A stretch of 64,000 nucleotides of DNA, from NCBI GenBank assembly GCA_943912755.1, contig CALTWF010000010.1, positions 1 to 64,000 of the forward strand, written 5' to 3'. The DNA is from an uncultured Pseudomonas sp. (GTDB taxonomy: Bacteria > Pseudomonadota > Gammaproteobacteria > Pseudomonadales > Pseudomonadaceae). The notes under the pieces are model-generated. The model worked only from the letters and a program-made list of their open reading frames with translations. It had not been told where the DNA came from and did no database searches. Shown piece after piece: positions 58,045 through 64,000 of the stretch (positions are counted from its first letter, which is position 1; the number at the start of each line of letters is the position of its first letter). Both the position numbers and the translations under genes were made by a program.

Positions 58045-58875
58045 CTACTGCCTGACCAACCGCCGGTTATCCACCTCGACCGGCCCGGTGCTGCGGTACG
58101 GGTTGATATCCAGCCCACCACGGCGCACATAGCGCGCATACACGGTCAGGTGCTCGGGATCGAGCAGGCGCTTGAGATCCAGCCAGATCCGCTCCACGCA
58201 CTGCTCATGGAAGTCCGCATGCTGGCGGAAGCTGATCAGGTAGGTCAGCAGGCTCGCCGCATCCAGCTCCGGGCCGCGATAGTCCACCACCACGCTGCCC
58301 CAGTCCGGCTGGCCGGTGACCGGGCAATTGGACTTGAGCAGATGGCTGTGCAGGACCTGCTCGACCTGCTTGTCCTTGTTGCAGCGCAACAGCTCCGGCT
58401 GTGGCTGCTCGTAGTTGCTGATGGCGACGTCAAGATCGTCGATGCACTGCCCCGGCAGACTCACCACGCCCTCCTCCGCCACGTCGCCCAGGCTGCGCAC
58501 GCGCACGGCGACCGGCTTGCCGGCTGCGGCACCGAGGTCTTTCTCCAGGCAGGCCAGCAGCGCATCGGTGGAGTCGAACACCGTCTGGTTCAACGAGTTG
58601 AGATAAAGCTTGAACGACTTCGACTCGATGATGTTCGGCGAGTCAGCGGGAATGGCGAACTCGCCGATGGCCACCACCGGCTTGCCCGATGGCAGCAGCC
58701 AGGACAGTTCGAAGCAGTTCCAGAAGTCGACGCCCTGCCATGGCAGGGCGTCGCCGCTGACGCCCAGTTCGGCCCATTTCGCCAGGCGCGGAATGGGGAA
58801 CAGCAGGGACGGCGTGTAGGTGGCAACGTATTCGCTGGATTTACCCAGCGGGGAGTGTTCTGCAGCGGGGTGCAT
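58045..58875 (-). CDS. queF: NADPH-dependent 7-cyano-7-deazaguanine reductase QueF
   Basis: QueF reduces preQ0 to preQ1 in queuosine synthesis. The 276-residue protein is the long bacterial form with two T-fold modules. The QueF motif is ESKSFKLYLNSLNQT near residue 92, the catalytic Cys is in SNCPVTGQPDWG near residue 188, and the C-terminal VRRGGLDINPYRS is diagnostic. It lies 57 bases downstream of the cupredoxin gene on the same strand, and no preQ1 riboswitch is visible there. Confidence 0.95.
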   Translation of the reverse strand: MHPAAEHSPLGKSSEYVATYTPSLLFPIPRLAKWAELGVSGDALPWQGVDFWNCFELSWLLPSGKPVVAIGEFAIPADSPNIIESKSFKLYLNSLNQTVFDSTDALLACLEKDLGAAAGKPVAVRVRSLGDVAEEGVVSLPGQCIDDLDVAISNYEQPQPELLRCNKDKQVEQVLHSHLLKSNCPVTGQPDWGSVVVDYRGPELDAASLLTYLISFRQHADFHEQCVERIWLDLKRLLDPEHLTVYARYVRRGGLDINPYRSTGPVEVDNRRLVRQ

Positions 58876-58932
58876 GGTTCAAACCTGAAGGACGAAATTG
58901 CACTAGTCTATCGGGTTTGCACCGTGGATGGC

Positions 58933-59430
58933 TCACTGGGCGATATTCAGCTTGCCGACCATCCCGGCCTGGTAGTGCCCGGGCACGTTGCAGGCGAACT
59001 CGATGGAGGCGGATCCGCTGAAGGTCCAGGTCAGCTCGCCGCGCTGGCCGGGCTGGACCATGACCATGTTCGGATCGTCATGCTGCATGCCGCCCATGCT
59101 GCCGTGGTCCATGCCGCCATGGCCCATCTTCGAGTGGTCCATCTGCGCCATGGCGAGCATTTCCTTCTGGTGCGCCGCGTGCATGGCGGCGTCGCCGAGA
59201 TTGAACTCGTGAGCCACCTGGCCCTTGTTGATCACCACGAAACGCACGGTTTCGCCAGCCTTGACCTCGATAGCGCGCGGCTCGAAATACATATCACCCA
59301 GGGTCACCTCGACCGTACGCGTGGCCTTGTCTGCCGCTGCCGGCTGGCCGAAGGCAAAGCCATGGTCGGGCGCGGCGATGGCCGGCAGGCTGGCCAGGGC
59401 CAGAAGTGCGGCGGTGAGTGCGAGTTTCAT
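58933..59430 (-). CDS. Periplasmic copper-binding cupredoxin
   Basis: The 165-residue precursor has a signal peptide ending AIAAPDHG. The cupredoxin core has the copper ligands His in VAHEFNLG and Cys-x4-His-x4-Met in FACNVPGHYQAGM, a type I copper site. A Met/His-rich insertion (MAQMDHSKMGHGGMDHGSMG, about residues 105-125) is as seen in copper-resistance proteins such as CopC-like and CopI. It is divergent from copRS, with a CopR-like box in the intergenic region. The start at 59430 is used rather than 59457. Confidence 0.9.
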   Translation of the reverse strand: MKLALTAALLALASLPAIAAPDHGFAFGQPAAADKATRTVEVTLGDMYFEPRAIEVKAGETVRFVVINKGQVAHEFNLGDAAMHAAHQKEMLAMAQMDHSKMGHGGMDHGSMGGMQHDDPNMVMVQPGQRGELTWTFSGSASIEFACNVPGHYQAGMVGKLNIAQ

Positions 59431-59502
59431 CGGGGTACCTCGTTGCGATCGATTCATGCCGACATTCTGCGAGGACCGCGCTGGCGTCGACCTGACGAAA
59501 AG

Positions 59503-59517
59503 ATTACAACTTTGTCA
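59503..59517. promoter_or_regulatory. Candidate CopR-binding box
   Basis: The minus strand reads TGACAAAGTTGTAAT, fitting the cop-box pattern TGAC-N5-TGT-N-AT described for CopR regulators. It lies between the divergent cupredoxin and copR starts, where it could control both. Confidence 0.6.
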
Positions 59518-59579
59518 GCTTTGCCCCGCCTTTTCCGCGGAAAGGTATAACGTCACCGTCGCCCCCAACCGAGAGCCCC

Positions 59580-60260
59580 ATGAAACTGCTGATTGTCGAA
59601 GACCAGGCCAAGACCGGCCAGTACCTGCGCCAGGGCCTCAGCGAGGCCGGATTCAGCACCGAGCTGGCCAGCGACGGCGAAACCGGCCAGTTCATGGCCC
59701 TGACCGGCGACTACGACCTGCTGATTCTCGACGTGATGCTGCCCGGCCGCGATGGCTGGCAGATCCTCAAGTCGGTGCGCGACGCCGGGCAAGGCGTGCC
59801 GGTACTGTTCCTCACCGCCCGCGATGCGGTCGAGGACCGGGTCCACGGCCTGGAACTGGGCGCCGACGATTACCTGGTCAAGCCCTTCGCCTTTTCCGAA
59901 CTGCTGGCCCGGGTGCGCACCCTGCTGCGCCGCGGCAGCAATCCAACCCAGGAAACCACCCTGGGCCTGGCCGACCTGCGCCTCGACCTGATCCGCCGCC
60001 GCGTCGAGCGCGCCGGCCAGCGCCTCGACCTGACCGCCAAGGAATTCGCCCTGCTCGAACTGCTGCTGCGCCGCCAGGGCGAAGTGCTGCCCAAGTCGCT
60101 GATCGCTTCGCAGGTGTGGGACATGAATTTCGACAGCGATACCAACGTCATCGAGGTGGCGATCCGCCGTTTGCGCCTGAAGATCGACGACGCCCATGAC
60201 AACAAGCTGATCCATACCGTGCGCGGTATGGGCTATGTTCTCGAAGAGCGCCCGGCCTGA
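59580..60260 (+). CDS. copR: Copper-responsive response regulator CopR
   Basis: CopR is an OmpR-family activator of copper-resistance genes. The 226-residue protein has a receiver domain (about 1-115) with VEDQ, the phospho-Asp in LLILDVMLPGRDGW and Lys in YLVKPFAFSELLARV. The winged helix (about 125-222) ends VIEVAIRRLRLKIDD and RGMGYVLEER. The stop overlaps the copS start by one base (TGATG). It is divergent from the cupredoxin gene. Confidence 0.94.
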   Translation: MKLLIVEDQAKTGQYLRQGLSEAGFSTELASDGETGQFMALTGDYDLLILDVMLPGRDGWQILKSVRDAGQGVPVLFLTARDAVEDRVHGLELGADDYLVKPFAFSELLARVRTLLRRGSNPTQETTLGLADLRLDLIRRRVERAGQRLDLTAKEFALLELLLRRQGEVLPKSLIASQVWDMNFDSDTNVIEVAIRRLRLKIDDAHDNKLIHTVRGMGYVLEERPA

Positions 60261-61600
60261 TGCCGCGCCTGTCCCTCGGCGTTCGCCTCGCCCTGCTCTT
60301 CGCCGCCTGCACTGCCGCGGTTTCGCTGGTGGCGGGCATTCTGTTCAGCCGCGCCAGCGCCGCGCACTTCGTCGAGCTCGATCAACAACTGCTGAACAGC
60401 CGCCTGCCGGTGTTGCAGCGCATCCTCGACGGCGTCGACAGCCCCGTCCGCCTGGCCCCGCGCCTGGCCGAGCTGAAGGATGAACTGGCCCACCAGACCG
60501 ATCTGGCCCTGCGCCTGCGCGGCGCCGACGGCAGCATCTGGTTCGCCAGCCGCGCCAACCTGCCGGATAGCGCCGACCCACCAGGCCTGACCACCCTGCA
60601 TGCCGAGCACACCGATTACCGCAGCCTCGGCGTGCAGTTGCCAGCGCTGCAACTCACCCTGTTTCTCGATATCACCCACCACCAGCATTTTCTCCAGCGC
60701 ATGCAACGCCTGATCTGGCTGACCGTCGGCCTCAGCGCGCTGGCCACCGCGCTGCTCGGGGCCTGGGCCGCGCGCAGCGGGCTGCGGCCACTGCGGCGGA
60801 TGGGCGAAGTGGCCGCCGGTGTCTCCGCACGCTCGCTGACCACGCGCCTGCCGGTGGAGCAGATGCCGGTGGAACTGGCGGAACTGGCCAACGCCATGAA
60901 TGCCATGCTCGAACGCCTGGATGACGCCTTCCAGCGCCTCTCGGCGTTTTCCGCGGATATCGCCCATGAACTGCGTACGCCGCTGTCCAACCTGCTGACC
61001 CATACCCAGGTCACCCTGACCCGCCCACGCAGCCTCGACGAGTACCGCGAGGCGCTGCACGGCAACCTGGAAGAGCTGCAATGGATGGCGCAGATGGTCA
61101 ACGACATGCTCTACCTGGCCAAGGCCGACCACGGGCTGCTGATGCCCAATCGCCAACCGCTGGCCCTGCACGGGGAAGTGGATGCCTTGCTGGAGTACTA
61201 CGGCGCATTGGCCGAGGAGACGGGCGTCGGCTTGAGCCGAGCCGGGGAAGCGACCCTGGACGGCGACCGCCACATGCTGCGCAGGGCGTTGTCCAACCTG
61301 CTGGACAACGCCCTGCGCTTCACTGCGGCGGACGGGGAAATCAAGGTCGGCATCGAGGAAAGCGACGGAAAAATCCGCCTGGAGGTGGCCAATCGCGGAG
61401 AACCGATCGATGCGGCACAGTTGCCGCGACTGTTCGACCGCTTCTACCGTGCCGACCCGGCGCGGCGGGCCGGCAGCAGCGAGCATGCCGGACTGGGCCT
61501 GGCCATCACCCAGTCCATCGTCCGCGCCCATGGCGGGAGCATCCGCGCCGAATCGGCGGCGGGCTGGACCCGCTTCATCATCGAGCTGCCCGCCACCTAG
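60260..61600 (+). CDS. copS: Copper sensor histidine kinase CopS
   Basis: The 446-residue membrane kinase has a TM helix (about 11-30), a periplasmic domain of about 120 residues, a second TM helix (about 155-175) and a HAMP domain. The HisKA motif is ADIAHELRTPLSNLL (phospho-His near residue 238), and the ATPase motifs are NLLDNALRFT and AGLGLAI. Periplasmic domains of this group sense copper or silver. It ends 5 bases before the convergent lol gene. Confidence 0.93.
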   Translation: MPRLSLGVRLALLFAACTAAVSLVAGILFSRASAAHFVELDQQLLNSRLPVLQRILDGVDSPVRLAPRLAELKDELAHQTDLALRLRGADGSIWFASRANLPDSADPPGLTTLHAEHTDYRSLGVQLPALQLTLFLDITHHQHFLQRMQRLIWLTVGLSALATALLGAWAARSGLRPLRRMGEVAAGVSARSLTTRLPVEQMPVELAELANAMNAMLERLDDAFQRLSAFSADIAHELRTPLSNLLTHTQVTLTRPRSLDEYREALHGNLEELQWMAQMVNDMLYLAKADHGLLMPNRQPLALHGEVDALLEYYGALAEETGVGLSRAGEATLDGDRHMLRRALSNLLDNALRFTAADGEIKVGIEESDGKIRLEVANRGEPIDAAQLPRLFDRFYRADPARRAGSSEHAGLGLAITQSIVRAHGGSIRAESAAGWTRFIIELPAT

Positions 61601-61605
61601 CGGGC

Positions 61606-62850
61606 TTACTCGTAGCGCAGCGCCATCGCCGGCTCGACCTGCGACGCACGCCAGGCCGGGTAGATGGTAGCGAGGAAGCTCATCACCAGGCCGGCGCTGC
61701 AGATCAGCACCACGTCACCCCATTGCAGCTCCGACGGCAGCGAACTGATGAAGTACACGTCGGAGGTGAAGATGTGCTGGCCGCTGACCCGCTCGATCCA
61801 GCCCACCACATCGCTGACGTTGAGCGCCAGGGCCACGCCCAGCACGCCACCGATCAGGGTGCCGACCACGCCGATCAGGCTGCCCTGGACCATGAAGGCG
61901 CCCATGATCTGCCCCGGCGTCGCGCCGATGGTGCGCAGGATGGCGATATCCGCGCCCTTGTCGTTCACCACCATGATCAGGGTGGCGATGATGTTGAACG
62001 CGGCCACGGCGATGATCATCAGCAGCAACAGGCCGATCATGGTCTTTTCCATTTTCATCGCGCTGAACAGGCTGCCCTGGGTGTGGGTCCAGTCATCGGC
62101 CCGGTACTGCTCGCCCAGTGCCGTGGCAATGCCTGCGGACACCACCGGTGCGGCGTACAGATCCTTGATCTTCAGGCGCACGCTCTGCACCTGGTTCGGC
62201 TCCCAGCGTTGCATCTGCGCGGCATCGGCGACATGGATCATGGCCATGGAGCCATCCAGCTCGGCGCCGACCTTGAAGATGCCGACCACGTTCAGCCGCT
62301 GCATGCGCGGGGTGATGCCACCCGGCTCGCCGCTGACTTCGGGGACGATCAGGGTCAGCTTGTCGCCGACCGAGAGACGAAAGCGCCGCGCAGTGATCTC
62401 GCCGATGACCACGCCGAACTCGCCCGGCTTGAGGTCTTCGAGGCTGCCCTGGACGATGTGCTGGGTGACGATGGAGACCTTGCCTTCCTGTTCCGGGTCG
62501 ATGCCGCTGACCTGGATCGGCTGCATCGAGCCCTTGTAGGAGAGCATGCCTTCCATCTCGGTGAAGGGCACCGCGGCGAGCACCTCGGGGTTCTTCAGCG
62601 CGGCGGCGGCCACCGGCTGCCAGTCGTCCAGCGGCTTGACCCCGACGATCATCGCGTGCGGCACCATGCCGAGGATCCGCGAGCTCATCTCGCGCTGGAA
62701 ACCGTTCATCACCGACAGCACGGTGATCATCGCCAGCACGCCGAGGGACAGGCCGATCATCGAGGTCATGGAAATGAACGAGATGAAGTGATTACGACGC
62801 TTGGCGCGGGTGTAGCGGGCGCCGATGAAAATCGACAAGGGTCTGAACAT
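61606..62850 (-). CDS. lolE: Lipoprotein-releasing ABC permease (LolC/LolE family)
   Basis: The 414-residue FtsX-family inner-membrane protein has a TM helix near residues 27-50 (SMIGLSLGVLAMITVLSV), a periplasmic domain (about 55-265) and three C-terminal helices. The motif IAILRTIGATPGQIM is typical of Lol permeases that extract outer-membrane lipoproteins and pass them to LolA. The start at 62850 (MFRPLSIFIG) is used. It lies after lolD, with a GC hairpin in the 80-base gap, and resembles the partial lolC upstream, as expected for a LolC-LolE pair. Confidence 0.92.
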   Translation of the reverse strand: MFRPLSIFIGARYTRAKRRNHFISFISMTSMIGLSLGVLAMITVLSVMNGFQREMSSRILGMVPHAMIVGVKPLDDWQPVAAAALKNPEVLAAVPFTEMEGMLSYKGSMQPIQVSGIDPEQEGKVSIVTQHIVQGSLEDLKPGEFGVVIGEITARRFRLSVGDKLTLIVPEVSGEPGGITPRMQRLNVVGIFKVGAELDGSMAMIHVADAAQMQRWEPNQVQSVRLKIKDLYAAPVVSAGIATALGEQYRADDWTHTQGSLFSAMKMEKTMIGLLLLMIIAVAAFNIIATLIMVVNDKGADIAILRTIGATPGQIMGAFMVQGSLIGVVGTLIGGVLGVALALNVSDVVGWIERVSGQHIFTSDVYFISSLPSELQWGDVVLICSAGLVMSFLATIYPAWRASQVEPAMALRYE

Positions 62851-62882
62851 GAAGTGATGCACCCAGGCAAGGAAAACGACCA

Positions 62883-62909
62883 GGGCGCCCGGCTATGGCA
62901 CGGGCGCCC
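62883..62909. terminator. Hairpin in the lolD-lolE gap
   Basis: GGGCGCCCG (62883-62891) and CGGGCGCCC (62901-62909) are perfect 9-base arms. On the minus strand the hairpin lies between lolD and lolE and is followed by a mixed TGGTCGTTTTCC stretch, so it may lower expression of lolE or protect the upstream mRNA instead of fully ending it. Confidence 0.5.
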
Positions 62910-62930
62910 GCCACGAGTCAGATCGACGCT

Positions 62931-63614
62931 TCAGATAGAAACCAGGCGGCCCTCTTCCAGGCGCAGCACGCGGTCCATCTGCCGCGCCAGGTTCAGGTCA
63001 TGGGTTACCACCAGGAAGGCGGTCTGCGACGAGGTGCTCAGCTCGCGCATCAGGTCCTGGATACCCTGGGCGGTGTGCTGGTCGAGGTTGCCGGTAGGCT
63101 CGTCGAGCATCACCAGGCCGGGACGGTTGACCAGCGCCCGGGCGATCGCCACGCGCTGGCGCTCGCCGCCGGACAGTTCGGCCGGTTTGTGGCTCAGGCG
63201 GTGGCCGAGGCCGACGCGCTTGAGCAGCGCCTCGGCGCGCTCGCGGGCCTCGGGGATCGCGGTGCGGCCGATCAGCAGCGGCATGCACACGTTTTCCAGG
63301 GCGGTGAACTCCGGCAGCAGGTGGTGGAACTGGTAGACGAAGCCCAGCGCCCGGTTGCGCAGCAGGCCGCGGGCGCGCTCGCCGAGGGCAGACAGTTCTT
63401 CGCCGGCCAGCCAGACGCTGCCACGGGTCGGGGTATCCAGGCCGCCAAGCAGGTTGAGCAAGGTACTCTTGCCCGAGCCCGAGCTGCCGACGATGGCCAC
63501 CCGCTCGCCGGGGAACAGTTCAAGCTGCAGGTTCGACAGCACCTGCACCGACTCCGGGCCTTCCTCATAGGATTTGCCCAGGTCGCGGCAACTCAGTACG
63601 GCTTTATCACTCAT
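62931..63614 (-). CDS. lolD: Lipoprotein-releasing ABC ATPase LolD
   Basis: LolD is the ATPase of the LolCDE complex. The 227-residue protein has Walker A GSSGSGKST near residue 44, the Q-loop with LVYQFHHLLPEF, the signature LSGGERQRVAIARA, Walker B VMLDEPTGNLD and VTHDLN. The start at 63614 matches the usual LolD length and N-terminus; the ATG at 63629, which overlaps the lolC stop by eight bases, would add five residues and is also possible. It precedes lolE. Confidence 0.93.
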   Translation of the reverse strand: MSDKAVLSCRDLGKSYEEGPESVQVLSNLQLELFPGERVAIVGSSGSGKSTLLNLLGGLDTPTRGSVWLAGEELSALGERARGLLRNRALGFVYQFHHLLPEFTALENVCMPLLIGRTAIPEARERAEALLKRVGLGHRLSHKPAELSGGERQRVAIARALVNRPGLVMLDEPTGNLDQHTAQGIQDLMRELSTSSQTAFLVVTHDLNLARQMDRVLRLEEGRLVSI

Positions 63615-63621
63615 GCCCAAC

Positions 63622-64000
63622 TCACTCATAACGTAGCGCCTCCGCAGGCTGGGTGCGTGCCGCACGCCAGGCCGGATACAGGGTGGCGAGGAAACTCAGG
63701 ACCAGCGCCGCGCCGCAGACCATCCACACGTCCTCGGCCATGATCCGCGACGGCAGGTAGTCGATGAAATAGACATCGGCGTTGAGGAATTTGTGGCCGA
63801 TCAGGGTCTCCAGGCCGGCGATGGCGGCGCTGACATTGAGCGCCGCGAGAATGCCCACCGCCGCGCCGATGGCCGTGCCGACCACGCCGATGATGGTGCC
63901 CTGGACCATGAAGATCGCCATGATCTGCCCCGGCGTGGAGCCGAGGGTGCGCAGGATGGCGATGTCGCCGCGCTTGTCGTTCACCACCATGACCAGGGTA
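63622..64000 (-). CDS. lolC: Lipoprotein-releasing ABC permease LolC (3' part; truncated by window end)
   Basis: The last 125 or so codons are present, reading on the minus strand from the window end. They include MVVNDKRGDIAILRTLGSTP and FLNADVYFIDYLPSRI and end QPAEALRYE, close to the C-terminus of the lolE-type gene downstream. This is the C-terminal TM part of a LolC/LolE permease. The stop overlaps the alternative lolD start, indicating an operon lolC-lolD-lolE. Confidence 0.9.
   Translation of the reverse strand, partial: TLVMVVNDKRGDIAILRTLGSTPGQIMAIFMVQGTIIGVVGTAIGAAVGILAALNVSAAIAGLETLIGHKFLNADVYFIDYLPSRIMAEDVWMVCGAALVLSFLATLYPAWRAARTQPAEALRYE

Noticed and set aside
58876..58932. preQ1 riboswitch before queF
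   Set aside because: The 57-base gap lacks the H-type pseudoknot elements and the A-rich tail; the gene probably follows the cupredoxin transcript.
61081..63336. 751-codon plus-strand frame running from copS over lolE and lolD
   Set aside because: It crosses several real genes on both strands and has no domain.
1..64000. CRISPR array, tRNA or rRNA genes, prophage or insertion sequence
   Set aside because: No regularly spaced direct repeats, no cloverleaf or ribosomal RNA sequence, and no transposase, integrase or phage structural gene were seen anywhere in the window.

Overview
The window is a chromosomal segment of a high-GC gammaproteobacterium, almost certainly a Pseudomonas of the fluorescens/putida lineage. 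The evidence is an 83-residue OprI lipoprotein gene, ThrH, the [4Fe-4S]-type CysH next to CysB, a complete kdpFABCDE operon, the rssB/rssC pair, copRS, and palindromic intergenic repeats of the kind common in these species. Nearly every base is coding. I see no tRNA, rRNA, prophage, IS element or CRISPR array. The very long antisense open frames are a by-product of high GC.

Layout. 1-8.3 kb: a truncated gene, pabB, thrH, cysH, cysB, a universal stress protein, a 5'-nucleotidase, a DAHP synthase, a small GNAT protein and the abundant lipoprotein gene oprI. 8.4-19.2 kb: an L,D-transpeptidase convergent with oprI, tesA divergent from a YbbA/YbbP-type ABC system, greB, DoxX, an MltF-like lytic transglycosylase, tatD and a chemoreceptor. 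19.4-22.9 kb: small conserved genes (Mpo1-like, thioesterase, CHAD, lipoprotein, patatin-like phospholipase). 23.0-30.8 kb: the potassium-transport operon kdpFABC with its sensor-regulator pair kdpDE, all on the minus strand.

30.9-49.7 kb is the most accessory-looking part. It holds an acetyltransferase, a TauE/SafE permease, a DUF3077/DUF6124-like small protein with a long structured leader, membrane proteins (DUF1624, DUF998), four LysR regulators, a PDZ lipoprotein, an orphan 222-aa protein, a MAPEG protein, a cysteine hydrolase behind a threonine-rich leader and terminator, an E. coli-type lysA/lysR pair, two divergent c-di-GMP enzymes and a drug/metabolite exporter. 49.9-64 kb returns to core genes: dusA, tal, a PhoD-like phosphatase, rssC/rssB, mlaA, a degenerate HAD protein, DUF4404, queF, a copper-binding cupredoxin divergent from copRS, and the lolCDE lipoprotein-release operon (lolC cut by the window end).

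Three RNA-level observations are the most likely to be new. (1) The leader of the DUF3077-like gene has a 9-nt anti-Shine-Dalgarno and two identical 10-nt segments that can compete for one complement. (2) A short reading frame with six consecutive threonine codons, followed by an intrinsic terminator, lies directly upstream of the cysteine hydrolase, with extra pairing around its ribosome site. (3) An 18-codon frame with a very strong Shine-Dalgarno overlaps the start of the PDZ lipoprotein gene. All three are read from sequence alone. Envelope biology is a recurring theme: lipoprotein, its peptidoglycan anchor, Lol transport, MlaA and lytic enzymes. Two-component and c-di-GMP signalling recur as well.
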